A stretch of 64,000 nt of DNA from Merluccius polli (taxonomy: Eukaryota > Chordata > Actinopteri > Gadiformes > Merlucciidae). The notes under the pieces were generated by a model that was not told the origin of the DNA, searched no databases, and worked only from the letters and a program-made list of their open reading frames with translations. Shown here piece after piece: positions 24,551 to 44,532 of this stretch (position 1 is the stretch's first letter; each line of letters starts with the position of its first letter). The stretch covers positions 231,501 through 295,500 of the forward strand of contig JAOPHQ010004847.1 in assembly GCA_030340625.1 (NCBI GenBank). The letters run 5' to 3'. The position numbers and the translations under genes are program-made.

Positions 24551-26530
24551 TTCATGGGCGATCACATCGGGCTTCAGCGACAGGACTCACGTCCCTGGGC
24601 CAAGCAGCCCCTCATTCTGAAATCAGGAGGACAACAAATACTGTTAGAAGCACGATTAGAAATCTGTACAGAGGGAATTTGGACTAAATACATGTTTTCA
24701 TCAGTACCAGCAAAACGGGTTAGCATTTACAGTGACACAGATGGTTATTTTTTTTTATATTAGTGACCATACAAATAAAGTACATACTACCTCATCTGTA
24801 AATATTTTAATGGCAGCATTCAGCTTGATTATCCACGTCAACTTTCACCACAGAGAAATACCAGCGTAATCCTTCAAGATTGAAACTGTAGGAAATATAA
24901 GGAAAAGGGTTAGGGTTTGCATATAAAATCTGCAAAGTAAATCCTATACATTGGACGCAATAGATATTTGGAGCATGTTGCTGAAGACATCTGGACAGCA
25001 TTTTCTGACATTTCCTCCCTGTAACGTCCCTGTTACCGTTAGAAAAATATTCAGAGAAGGGAGAAAAAAAGCTTAGACTCAAATTGTAAAATAGTTCATA
25101 GTTACATTAAAATTACATTAAGTTAATTAATGGTCTGGTCTCTGCATAATCTGATCAACAATAATTGCAGCTGGGCCTTCTTCCTGCCCTCCAGAGGCAG
25201 AGGTGCATGAGAAGCAGCGTGGAGGCTGCTGACAATGGGCAATGGGCTAGTGATCCACAGAAATAACAGAAATATGTAAGGAATAACTGAAACATTGTTC
25301 TCAACGTTGACAATAATAAATGATAATGAATTATGTTTACTTGTTTTATTGTAAACTGAGTGTTTCAAGTTTGTGTGCAACAATGTCTTCGTCGCGTTTA
25401 ACACTCAATTAAATCAATAGTTGGTCAGCCAATCAGAGTCACTAGTAATATGAATACGGCTGTTTGCGTTTGGCCTCTCTGTCTCTCTGTCGTGTTTTTA
25501 ATTAGTGCAATTATCCTCTGTATGGCTGTTGGAGGTCGGAGTACATGTGCAGCAGACCGGGACATTGCGTACTTCATCCTGTGCAAGCATTACAGTGATA
25601 AATATATATATATACCCGTGTTGCCAACCACAATCAAATATGGTTATTTAACTTCACGATACAAACAACAGTGGCGGTATGCAGAGGCATGACAGCCAGT
25701 CAGTGTCTGGGATAAGACAACGATAACACGGGTCGCGCAATTCAGCGCCGTCGCCGACGTTAAGACATTGTGTCTACAATTGTGTTGTCAACATTGCCAT
25801 CCCCTTGACCATCCCTTGCATTTCTTTCCTCGTCAATAATAATACTAATACTAATAATAATAGCTGTCCGGCTTTAAAATCTTTCTGTCCGCCGTCGCTA
25901 TGCTAAGCTACCCCCGCCGACCACCGCTTAGTCAGAACAAAGAGCCGTCAAGACTCTCGGGGAAAACATTCAACAACTTTGTTGGTTTGTGGCAGCAGCC
26001 CCGCGACGGCTTCGTGCTACAAGAGGGTCGCTAGCCACTAGCTTTCTAAGGTTGGACGGCTTGTCTTCATTGGACTACGGTACCGTTTTTCAGCGTAGTA
26101 GCTCCCCGTCCCCCCGGTGTTAATCCAAACTGACTGTTTGCGAGGCTAACGTTAGTGTGTAATTAGCTTACCCGGACCCTCCGGCTTTCCCCTCGCAGAC
26201 TAGCGTGTCTGCTGCTGCTGGACGGTCCAAGTTAACGTTAACCGCTGCTGCTCTGCTGCTCCGCCGCCCGCTAACGTAACGCACAACGCCGGCAAATTAC
26301 GAATTTCGGACGGCGTTGCCACGGCGTTGACGTTCACTGCAGCAAATCGTTCATGTTTGTGTTTTTTTCTTCTTTTTTTTTTCTTTTCTTTTTTTTGTCC
26401 CCTTCCTGCGGTGGGTCTACGGCTATATAACGTTGTTTCGCGACACTGGAGCTAACGTAACGTAGCGTACGTCCCCTACCGTCGGTTTTGCGCGAGAGAC
26501 GATTGTTGTCCCTTTCCTTCGGATGGAGCG
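24551..26530 (-). promoter_or_regulatory. usp49: usp49 5' non-coding exon, first intron and CpG-rich promoter
   Basis: Minus strand: an acceptor (tgatttcag) near 24616 opens the exon holding the ATG. A donor (CCGG|GTAAGC) at 26171/26172 could end a first non-coding exon lying between about 26172 and 26530. The 25880-26530 block is CpG-rich with many taacgtta words, as expected for a housekeeping promoter. The stretch 24620-25880 between is AT-rich with no coding signal. Confidence 0.5.
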
Positions 26531-26789
26531 AGCGCACACTCTGACCCGCGAGCGCGCTCTCATTGGACCGGCGCTGAGCAGCACGCGCTCATTGGAGGAA
26601 TGGCGGAACAACAGGCCGCGGTGTTCAGCGCTGCAGGATCCCCTCAATGGACCCACATTGTTCGGTGTGCTTGGCTCGCCTAGCCCCGCTGTAAAACCGC
26701 TATCATTTGGTTCGTTATATTTGAATATTTACCATAAAGAAAAAGTAACGTTTTTTTTTCTCTCTCTCATTGTTCGACCTCAGTGAATG

Positions 26790-27164
26790 TTTTTTATTGA
26801 TTGCTATTAAAGCTTTTCCAAGAGATGAAAATAATTCAACAAAAATCTGGTTTCGTAAGAAAAATATTTATGACAATGAATTGCATTTAAATTAACAGTA
26901 CAACACGATTATGTAAAGGTGAGATGCTTTTTACAAAAAGAAATAAGATGCTTTTTACAAAAATGTAAAGTCAAGTCACACCCACTCATTATGAAAGACA
27001 AGTAGAGAAACACTCTTCTCAGTTATTGTTATCAATGATGTCTTACCAAATTTAAGCTACATTGGGACTCAAATTCTGCTGAAAAAAAAGGTGCCAAATG
27101 TCTGGGACCCCTTTCGATTAATTGGACCAGAAATACAAAAATATGATATGGTGCGCATGAAGCT
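26790..27164 (-). other. med20: med20 3' UTR
   Basis: The minus strand has AATAAA at 26798-26793, giving a 3' UTR of about 370 bases. The usp49 promoter block begins about 260 bases further on in the same direction. Confidence 0.6.
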
Positions 27165-28435
27165 TCAACGCACGTTGCTTCCAGGGGCCTGTAGTTTACG
27201 CAGTTTGTTGAACAACTCAAGGTACTGGTTCATAGTGTCAACACAGTCTGCCGGTGCATAGAGGCCTTCAGGCTTGGTAGCAAACACAGATGGCAACTCT
27301 GGGACACTGGAGCCGAGGAAGGTTTGCATGAACTCTTTCATCAGATTCCAGCAGTCCCCTGGAACCACACATGGACAATACTCAACCTGAAAAAATAAAA
27401 AAGTGATTTGGGATAAGTATCCAGCGGTTAGATAAGCAGAATAATACAATGACTCTATTCTCGGGAATGAAAATCTTATCAATGTGTTAATTGCCCACCT
27501 CTACAGATATCCCTCTTCCACTGGAGCTCATTGTTACAGTGCCAACTTTTATCAGGAAGTCGCAGTATCGATATCTAGAACCACGGCACTCCACCTTGTG
27601 CCCCTTGGCGTTCTGGAAATGGCTTTTTAACTTCAACATGAGGACATCAAAATTTCCATCTGCTGTGAGGCAGGGTCCCCCTTCAAACAAGGCATGGCAA
27701 CTCAGGGGCGTCTCTGAGTTGTGCATAACATAGAGAAGTTTGGTAGGCTGTCCTGAAAAAAAATACAAAAGCCATTTGATATTAGTGCAGTGTTGGGAGC
27801 ATGGTTCACATAATGAAACATACTAATTATGCAGGCAGAATACACACATCCTTCTGTCTGGGTTATTTTGAACGACAAAACAAAACAAAAACTAACTGAT
27901 GATACATGTCGATTATTTTGAGCACATTCATGTTATTTGCCACAAAAAAAGGTAGTACCGGTGACATTTCCTGTTGCATGATACGTCTCACAGTCAACGC
28001 AAAAGCTTCCCTGTTTCACAGCACCCAGCTGCTCCAGCTTCTTGTGCAGTACATCCACTGTCTGCTGCACACTCTTCCCCTCTGTCACTGGCACCTGGCA
28101 CACACTGGAGGAAACAAAGAGCCGTGTTATCATATTTGTAAAAAAGCCCCGTTTCATATATACACATATTCGCTACTAAAGCGACCCAATTGTTCAAAGT
28201 ATTAGATCAATGTAGATGGTTATTTAATGCAAAATTGCATCCAGCCTGCTGAAGTAGTCATGGCTTTCTGTTTGCGTTCTCTACTACAGAAAGCGATTGA
28301 ATGAAGTAAGGCCTACTGGTCCTGTGATATTGTGAAAGCGAGTGGGATTGAAAAATGAAAGTTACAATTAAACTATATATATAAAATAACACAACATTTT
28401 TAACTAAATACCCAAACTTACCATGTCACCCCCAT
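27165..28435 (-). CDS. med20: med20, Mediator complex subunit 20
   Basis: Head-module subunit of the Mediator complex that links transcription factors to RNA polymerase II. Exons on the minus strand: 28435-28422, 28104-27959, 27752-27499, 27386-27165 (TGA 27165-27167), giving 211 residues; human has 212. Start M-G-V-T-C is split by the first intron after 14 coding bases, then VCQVPVTEGKSVQQTVDVL, KQGSFCVDCETYH, LYVMHNSETPLSC, FDVLMLKLKSHFQ, YCDFLIKVGTVTM and GISVEVEYCPCVV. The family folds as a beta-barrel that pairs with MED18. Divergent to bysl with 377 bases between start codons, as in human. Confidence 0.97.
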
Positions 28436-28812
28436 TATTTTGGCCGCCGATGTATATTTTTTTAGGAATAAATGTTTCCGGTATACTACTTCCGGGTGAA
28501 AATAAATGACAACGTACTAATCTAGTCTATTTCTGTCAAACTACAATACAAAAACGTATATGTATATATTTGAATCAAAATTAAAAGCAAAACAACGTAA
28601 TAATGGGACAATGTTATAGAAAAGCAAACCTTAAAGAAATGTAGCGCGACGTCACTGCGCAACGTCACTTCCTCCCACAGCTGAACGTCAACACGTGCAG
28701 AGCAACCATTACCCACTGCTCTGTTTATTGAATTCGCTGCGATAGTGCGACACTAGATTACAACACGCATGTTAATACCGCTAAAATCATCCAGTTTGAC
28801 AAAGTTGTCGAG
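28436..28812. promoter_or_regulatory. bidirectional med20/bysl promoter
   Basis: 377 bases separate the two start codons. Two ETS-type cores (ttccgg 28470s, cttccggg 28490s) lie on the med20 side. On the bysl side are the CRE-like gacgtcac (28648-28655), a second aacgtcac, an ETS-like cttcctcc and the E-box CACGTG (28692-28697). Myc/CREB/ETS control fits a ribosome-assembly gene; binding is inferred. Confidence 0.7.
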
Positions 28813-31800
28813 ATGCCTAAAGTGAAGAAAGCTAGAGGGGGTAGTAAAAAGGGTGGCGTTTCCCTGGCGGAACAGATCATGCAAGGGGACGCGGTTCGAG
28901 TCCACGAACGGGTGAAGAGCAAGGAGGACAAGGTGGAGAACGAGGACGAGTATGTGGATGAACGGCTGTCCCGGAGGATCCTGGAGCAGGCTCGCATTCA
29001 GCAGGAGGAGCTGCAGACGGAGCATGGCTTGTCGCCCGAGACCAAGAAAACGCCGGTCACAACTCTCGGTAAGTCTACTGTGTGAAGTTATAGCGAGCAA
29101 TGCATTTATCTGTTTTTTTTAACACGTCCTAATAACACTTTTATACAGTTCAGGCCCAGGACAGTCATTCATACAAAGTGCTGCCACCGTGGTACAGGCT
29201 AACATTAATGGGATTTGTTCCTGTTTTTTTAGGGTCCAGCACCCAGGATGCAGATTCTGATGAGGAGTGGCCGGCTCTCGGAGAAGCTGGTGATGTGGAT
29301 GCTGATGCTGGGTGTGAAACCGAAGTTGTTGTGGACACAGAGGATGAGAAGGCCATGGAGATGTTCATGAATAAGAACCCTCCACTGAGGTAAATCTGGT
29401 ACAGTACACTCTTTAAACACACAATCCTGCTTGCAAGCAGGGCCAGGTCATGACATTCCCCACTCTCACTTACAATATGTATAGAGGGTGCTGACCACAT
29501 CTCCTCAGTCTTCACAGTAGCCCAGAAACGGATTCAACTAATCATTTTGTCCTCCAACAGAAAATATGTAATCAGAATATGACCTGCATGATACACACAT
29601 AACATGGCTGTATCTTTGGCAGCGTCACTGGTTCCGATCGGGATTGCTCACAACATGATCCGTTGTGGGTATTCAAGGCAATGAAAATAAGTAAAAGACA
29701 AGCTTGACCGTCACCGTGGCGTAACACAGCTCTATGAGTTGGCAGCTACATTATTATAGACTGTGCCTGCGTCTATTTTGTAAGCCTTACTCCCTGTGTA
29801 ATATACGTACATCTTTGTCATTGTTTCCTTTTTTTTGCTCCTTTTAGACGAACCCTAGCTGACATTATTATGGAGAAGATTACAGAGAAGCAGACGGAGG
29901 TGGGAACAGTGATGTCAGAGGTGTCTGGTCGACCGATGCCTCAGCTTGATCCCAGGGTAGTGGAAGTGTACAAAGGTGTCAACAAAGTAAGGGCTTTGTC
30001 AATGCTGACATATTATTCTAAATCTGTCTCACCAGTGTACAAGGAACATGTGATGTGCATCAATTAAGAGGACATTAAGAGATCACTAAAACTACAATGC
30101 AAGAATACCCTGAAAGCATTAACACAATGGTAACATCGCTATTTGTTGTTTTAGGTTCTATCAAAATACCGCAGTGGAAAGCTGCCAAAGGCTTTTAAAA
30201 TTATCCCTGCACTATCAAATTGGGAGCAGATTCTATATTTGACAGAACCAGAGACCTGGACAGCAGCTGCCATGTACCAGGCAACACGGTTAGTGAAAAT
30301 GTTACTTTGCACATTGTCTTACCAGAAAGTAAATCCAAGTGATTTTAAAATGAATACATAATGCTTAACCTGACTTAATGTATTTTGTTGTGCTTTAGGA
30401 TCTTCTCCTCCAATCTAAAGGAGCGAATGGCCCAGCGCTTTTACAACTTGGTGTTGCTACCCCGCATCCGGGATGATATTGCAGAGTACAAAAAACTCAA
30501 CTTTCATCTTTACAATGCCCTAAAGAAGGCCCTTTTCAAGCCAGGGGCATGGTTTAAAGGTAACGGAGAACACTGACATTTTTTAATGTAGAGGAAAAAG
30601 TAAATTCCAAGAGACATGTTGTTGGTTAGGTGTATTATACATTTGTATACACAAAAAATGGCCATGCATCTTTAAAATTAGTACATGTAGCACAGTAAAA
30701 AAACAACCAAACAAATAGACAAAGACGAAAGTCTGCCATTCTAACATTTTCTCAAATATAGGGTTCGCTCTTGAACTTTACAACATGGAATGAATCTGTA
30801 CATAGGCTTTAGTAATGGCATTTGTATGATGTCCTAACATATATGCATATGGGGACTCAAACTGCCAGTTAAATTGTAAGGTGAGGTAAGAAACTCACTT
30901 CTTGAACACTAAAACAATTCATAAGAAGCTGTATTATTACATGTCTCCACACATGGGCATGAAAACAATTATTACACAATTACTGGATAAAAGGGGAACC
31001 GGAATTATGTCACACAGCTATTGGGAAAATGAAAGTTAGGGTTAGACAACACCACTAAGTGGCAGTGTTTCCCTAAAGTGTGTATTGTAATGGCCATGCA
31101 CCTAGGGACAACTAGTATAGTTGTGTTGTGGATAATGCTGCATAACACTGTTCAAAATGACTCGGTTACTAATTATCGATTACAAATTATTTTACTGGCA
31201 AAAACAGTTTCCGAATTATAAATGAGATAATGCAACAAGTTGGTGCAGGATGTAGTATCTAGTTGGTCTGCTCAATCAAATCAGTGTCACACTTCAATTC
31301 TGCCCAACTAATACAACAGAAACATTCATTTGATTCCTTTTCTCAGGTATACTGATTCCACTTTGTGAGTCTGGAACATGTACCCTTCGGGAGGCCATCA
31401 TCTTTGGCAGCATTCTCACGAAATGCTCAATCCCTGTGCTTCATTCTAGGTATGTAATGATTAACCCAGGGCATAAAATATTAAATTTGAATCACACATT
31501 ATGTTTAGAATAAAACTGTCTACATTACTCCTTTTGCTTTACCAAATGAATTTGCTTTACCAAAGAAAGGGGTGCTGTGTTTAAAGCAATAATAGTAATA
31601 CTGTATTTTTCAATGTTTCATTTGCTTAATTTCAGCGCTGCAATGCTGAAGCTAGCTGAGATGGAGTACAACGGTGCCAATAGTATCTTCCTGCGTCTCT
31701 TGCTGGACAAGAAGTACGCCCTGCCATTCCGCGTCCTGGATGCCTTGGTGGCTCACTTCCTGTCCTTCCGCAGCGAGAAGCGCGTCCTTCCTGTGCTTTG

Positions 31801-31990
31801 GCACCAGAGTCTGCTCACTATGGCCCAGCGCTACAAGGCCGACCTGGCCTCTGAGCAGAAGGACGCGGTGCTGGAGTTGCTCAAAATACAAACCCATCCA
31901 CATATCTCTGCAGAGATCCGCCGCGAGCTACAAAACTCAGAGTCAAGAGATCTTGAAACGGCTATGCCTGTGACGATGGCAATGGACTAG
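28813..31990 (+). CDS. bysl: bysl, bystin (40S ribosome assembly factor, Enp1 orthologue)
   Basis: Nucleolar/cytoplasmic factor for pre-40S maturation. Seven exons: 28813-29068, 29233-29389, 29848-29986, 30155-30288, 30399-30559, 31347-31449, 31636-31990 (TAG 31988-31990), joined in phase to 434 residues; human has 437. The basic start MPKVKKARGG is followed by an acidic segment (DADSDEEW...VVDTEDEKAME). The conserved bystin core follows: RRTLADIIMEKI, LSKYRSGKLPKAFKIIPAL, WTAAAMYQATRIFSSN, ERMAQRFYNLVLLPRIRDDI, LNFHLYNALKKALFKPGAWFKG and SAAMLKLAEMEYNGANSIFL. Intron five (30560-31346) contains no further exon. Gene order usp49-med20-bysl-ccnd3 is the same as on human 6p21. Confidence 0.98.
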
Positions 31991-32796
<806 letters not shown>

Positions 32797-35700
32797 ATGG
32801 ATTTGGTTTGTAAGGAGGAGGAGGACGACGAGCCGCGCGACTCCATCGGTGGCGGCGGCGCCGCGGAAAACGGCAATTTCGTGGTCGTCCTGCGCGCCGC
32901 CAGTGACCCCACGCTGACCTCCCAGCGGCAGACTCTGCGCAACCTGACCGCCCTGGAGAAGAGCCGCCATCACCCCCCCGTCGCGCCGTACTTCGGCACC
33001 GTCCAGAAGCACATCCTGCCGCACATGAGACGCGTGCTGGCGGTGTGGATGCTGCAGGTAGGACGTCGTCGTTGGTCCAAAAATGGGGGTCCGTTTGACA
33101 TTCACAAACAGCCTCTCCTCTCCTCTCCACTGACTCCTCTCTCCCCATCTTCTGTCCCCCACGACAGGTTTGCGAGGAGCAGAAATGCGAGGAAGAGGTC
33201 TTCCCGCTGGCCATCACGTACCTGGACAGTTACCTGGGCCGTTTCCCCACGGAAAAGGCCGATTTCCAGCTCTTGGGGACCGTTTGCATGTTCTTGGCCT
33301 CCAAACTCAGAGAGACTGTGCCGCTCAGCGCCAGCAAGCTTTGCATCTACACAGACAACTCGGTGTCACTGTCAGACATCCTGGTAAATACATGTGGACA
33401 TAAGACCGTAATGTGCACATCACCCGGAGTACTTTGGGGGGGGGGGGGGGGATACGGTCGTTTCTCAAACTGTAGCACAAACGGGAAGGTGTCACCAATA
33501 ACACCAATAACAGCAACAACAGTTAAATACACTATTACAATGGACCCTTGTGACAGGTCGTTTATAGCAGGGTCAAGTAACTTCCTGGTCCTGTCATTTT
33601 AAGGGCCGGTCATCATGGTCAGTGTACATTTTACTGGACTAGTTGTGTCTATACTGGTTCACTGCTGGACTAGTTGTGTCTATACTGGTTCACTGCTGGA
33701 CTAGCTGTGTCTATACTGGTTCACTGCTGGACTAGCTGTGTCTATACTGGTTCACTGCTGGACTAGCTGTGTCTATACTAGTTCACTGCTGGACTAGTTG
33801 TGTCTATACTGGTTCACTGCTGGACTAGCTGTGTCTATACTGGTTCACTGCTGGACTAGTTGTGTCTATACTGGTTCACTGCTGGACTAGCTGAGTCTAT
33901 ACTGGTTCACTGCTGGACTAGCTGTGTCTATACTGGTTCACTGCTGGACTAGCTGTGTCTATACTGGTTCACTGCTGGACTAGCTGTGTCTATACTGGTT
34001 CACTGCCACCCCTAAATGGAAAGGACCCATCGTGGGAGTTATGAGCTACACCTGTCCTGTGTTTTTCCTGCTGTGAAAACAGGCCCATTGGCTTCACCAG
34101 GGGAATGTGTTTGTGTTGCAGCGGTGGGAGGTCACTGTGGTCTCGGGGCTGGGATGGTGCCTGGCGCCCGTGTTGCCCTGTGATTTCCTGGAACCCATCC
34201 TGCGAGCCGTCCCCTTCGCTGCTTCCCTCGACCTTCAGCATGTACTCTGCCATCTTCACTCCTATATTGCCCTGGCAGCGGTTGGTAAGCCACCAGGCAT
34301 ACACTCAACTGTAACAGCCATGGGCCTGGATATTAGTAGCGTATACATGCCACTGCCTTCTAGCCTAGATTACAGAAATGGAAAAGTAATGTGGATTTAT
34401 TGCGGTATCCTGATGAATTTTAGTACTGCACATTTTTGTATTGTGTTTTAATTTATCGAATAAAGTCAATCAATCAATCAATCAATTCCCTCCCTTACAC
34501 CGGGTCATTTATTACAAAAGTTAAGAAAAAAATAAAAATTAGTAATGGATTTAGAATCATAAAAGTGACAGAGCAAATGTTTTACTTAGCCTATTTGTTG
34601 TGAATAAATGACTCATAGCGTTGTGAACAATGGGCTCAAAGCAGCCATAACTTTTGTTTGTGATGTGTCAGCAGTTCCTTCAGGATACCGGGGACTGAGT
34701 TTGTGTAATCCTGTATTGTGTGCTGTGAAAAGACCATGTTCAGCCGGCTGATTTCCCATGAAACTCAATTTTGGTTTTGCCCAAGGCAACAAGTCACAGG
34801 CTTTCAGACAGTTTGGTCTTATTCAAAAATCTAGACAGGAAATGATATTTTAACCCATCACACATGTTGTAACCCATTCAAAAAGGTGTGTGAGAAGGGG
34901 TAGAGTGATTGACATTTTGTCTCATCTCTTGTGCCTGGAGCAGTCAGGCCACCGTGTAGGATTTCGAGGCAACGCCTGCTGTTGAGCACTTGTTTTTGTT
35001 TTTCTGGGTGTGACATTCTTCTCACTCACATCTTGCCGGACACGCCCATTAGTAATATATAGCTCTCACAAAGTCATATTCAGTATTTTGAAAGGAAAGG
35101 AAAACACACAACCATGTCCATTCCTGCCCATGGATTGACACATCACACGCATCGTTACCCTTTAATAAAGAATAAATATGGTATTTTTGTTATTTTCAGA
35201 GAACCAGTTTGTATTGTTCCATCCATCCACCATTGCATGTGCCTGTGTGGGGATTGCCACACAAAGACTGAAACTCCTCAATGACACTTCCTCCTGTGAT
35301 TCACTTCTGCGGCACATGGCCAATCTTTTGGTCATTGATCTGGTGAGGGTAATTTTGTCCAGCATTGTTTGGCATATCTTTGTATATTGGCAGAATCAAG
35401 TGTAGAAAAAGATATCAAGTGAGGCTTTATTCCTCACTAAGGGTCCTGTATTGACTGAGTTTCGATGGGCAGCAAAACATGTCTCTCTATGTTGACATTT
35501 CTTTTTTTATACCTGTTGGTTTAGCTATTTCCCAAAATACCACAATGCTGTGGTGTAACAGGAATAGCAAGCACGTGGTTCTCTGTTTACACACACATCA
35601 CCAAAAACAAGACTCAAGTCTCCTCTCTTCCTAAAACATGCATTGATTAAATCTGCCCCCTAAACAGGACGCCATCCACCTCTGCTACCATGCTCTGGAG

Positions 35701-35823
35701 AGCATGCTGGTGCTCAACCTGCCCTCCGGCTCCCAGACCGGGGCTGTCTCTGGCTCAGGATGCCCCACCCCCACCCAGGCAGCCAGCTACGCCCCCACTG
35801 ACATTCAGGATGTGCTCCTATAA
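32797..35823 (+). CDS. ccnd3: ccnd3, G1/S-specific cyclin D3
   Basis: Regulatory partner of CDK4/6 that drives RB phosphorylation. Exons 32797-33057, 33168-33383, 34122-34284, 35200-35342, 35668-35823 (TAA 35821-35823) give 312 residues; human D3 has 292. LxCxE RB-binding motif at residues 3-7 (LVCKE). An acidic and glycine-rich insertion follows, then the cyclin box: APYFGTVQKHILPHMRRVLAVWMLQVCEEQKCEEEVFPLA, LQLLG-like FQLLGTVCMFLASKLRET, KLCIYTDNS. The C-terminal cyclin fold is divergent. The protein ends YAPTDIQDVLL: the PTD core is kept, but the threonine before the proline (T286 in D1, T283 in D3) is alanine. A start 18 codons upstream (32743) is in frame but would displace LxCxE from the N-terminus. 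Assigned D3 from the bysl neighbour; the sequence alone is somewhat ambiguous. Confidence 0.93.
33634..34005. repeat. 31-bp minisatellite, exactly 12 copies, in ccnd3 intron 2
   Basis: Head-to-tail 31-bp units containing ctggactag, tgtgtctata and ctggttcactg; 12 units fill 372 bases with few substitutions (c/t at one site, tg/ag once). It ends 116 bases before the acceptor of exon 34122. Confidence 0.97.
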
Positions 35824-38046
35824 CACATGTTGCTTGGATATGACCTCAGGCACACCGGGTCTCTGAAGCTCCATGTCTGGCTGTGCCCTGTACCCTGGGC
35901 AACGTAGGAATTCAGCCTTTAAACTTGCTTAAAACACCATACCTCATGGCTCTGTTGGCATGTCGGTTGGCCAGAGGACCCTTTTTACAGCATAGTCCAA
36001 ATGCGCAAAGGTTGATGAACTGGGTGTTAACGTTTATTGCTATACTGTTTTAACAATACTTCAGAAAAAAAATCTGTTTACTTTCAACTAATGCAGCACT
36101 TGGAAAATGTTTCCAGTGATTCATCTTTCTTTTCATGGTTTTAAAATACTTGGTCTGAAAAAAGAAATTGGTTTGATATCTGATATCAGATTTATTCAAT
36201 TGTAATTGTATTGTTGCATAGTTTTTAAATGTGGCTATATCTCAATTAAATGTTTGACCCATTTCTGAAATTATCTTTTCACTATAGCATATCAACACCA
36301 CAGGAAATAATACGCATTTCACATAAGGCTTTATTTTTCCATTCACTTTCATACCATTGAGACAGACGCAAGAACCTCAGCAAAAATAGAGAATAAAAAT
36401 ATAAACATTCATGTCTTCAGTTTTTTGGAACATTGGTGCATTGTGTGACATGAATGGCATTGTTTAGGATGTTTAATAAAAGAATACATTGATGAAACTA
36501 CATACCAAATGCATTTGTATATTATTTAGAAAAAGGCTGAATAACTGCACAACTCCAAGAGCTCTTAAACTCCCCCTGAGTAAGTACTTTCCAGTTTAGA
36601 GTATCATTTCCTTGTTCACTTCAAAGACAACATCCAGGTTTCAAAGTCCAGTTGAGCAGTAGATTAAAACAGTTAAATATGAAGTTCATTGAAAAGTTCA
36701 ACATTTCAATAATTAAATAAGCAACACGCTTTAGTTTCAGTGGATTGACTTGTGCAGTTTATTTGTGTTACAGCAAACGCATATGCAATTCAGGTCTGAT
36801 AGATGTAGTATGGGTTCTCCTGATTGTTTATGATCTAATAAAGTGCTTTTACCGATGCAGATTGAGTTTCAGAGGCAACGTAAATGCACATCTATAAAGA
36901 CATCACACACGTCGATCCATCTTCACACTTATAAGAACACTTTGGGGGGGGGGGGGGGGGGGGGACTGCTACATTTACAATATGTGAAACACCTTGAAAT
37001 TCTGACATCATAGGACATTAAGCATCATACATAGTGTTCAATTGAAAACCTACATATTAACACGGCGTTAGCCATGACCTGGCAGGTTGAAGGTCATGTT
37101 GTTTATGACCCATTCTATTTCTGATCCTTTCAGAAAACCCCATGTGGAACGGCCACCTGCATAGGTATTATCAGAGCCTATACTCTGATAATGGAAACGA
37201 AAGCAGGTTCTACATGGAAATGAAAGCAGGTTCTACAAGTTGCTCAATTGCCATGAGTCAGTGCATAATAAATGTTATTCAAGTCATTACCTCATGTTAT
37301 TGAAAGTCAACTTCCTACTTAGTCAACAAGTAAGAAGAAAGAAAAAACAATATTTGACAAGCAATTTCCCTGTGGCATCCAGAATGTTCTTGGCATTTTA
37401 AATAACTTGAAATATTTTGGTTTCTCTTTGGTATCAAGTATATTTTTTCCAATAACCTAACCTAAATTAGAGGGCACTATAAATTAAGTAACTACACTCT
37501 ATTCAAGTTTTGTTCCTACTGGACACAAAATGTGTACAAATCCTTAAATTAGACTCAGCATCATCCAGCATAAAGTGATCCATCAACAATAAACACATTT
37601 GAAAACAAACCATTTGGCAATTATTGGCACGTTATGTGCACCTGCGTCACTATTTTTACGAAATGAATGTAGGTCATCGTAGTTTCAGCGGTTTCCTACA
37701 CAATACCAATGGAGCCACTTACTATAGCAAGGTATTAAGAGTACTTTGTAAGAGTAAGCTTCATAAAATTCTTAAACCAATTTAGTCTCCCCTATTTGCA
37801 TTAAATTTGCAGTCACATTCAACATTTCCCCCCGCCTGTGCGTCATCTGCAATTACTTAGTCGTTCATCAAATGAATAGATTTAAAGTCTAGATTTTGCA
37901 TTCCACAATTACCAAAAAGCGCAGAAACAAATACTACCACAAAGCGCAAAAACAAATACCACAAGCAGCTACCAATTGCACCTGCCACACCTTTCACTAG
38001 AAATGCTACAGTAGTGCTCGTTGTCATCCAGTGATCCATTGGTTCT
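35824..38046. other. convergent ccnd3 and nuak2 3' UTRs
   Basis: No coding sequence. Plus-strand AATAAA at 36475-36480 and 36837-36842 (ccnd3) and minus-strand AATAAA at 36335-36330 and 36763-36758 (nuak2) interdigitate, so the two transcripts could overlap tail to tail. A 21-G run lies at 36944-36964. Confidence 0.55.

Positions 38047-44532
<6,486 letters not shown>

Noticed and set aside
26523..26786. Plus-strand frame of 87 codons before med20
   Set aside because: Lies in the usp49 promoter CpG block and med20 downstream sequence; no homology-like features.
31050..31068. CTCF-like ccactaagtggcagtg
   Set aside because: Mismatch at a core G, and no promoter or boundary context.
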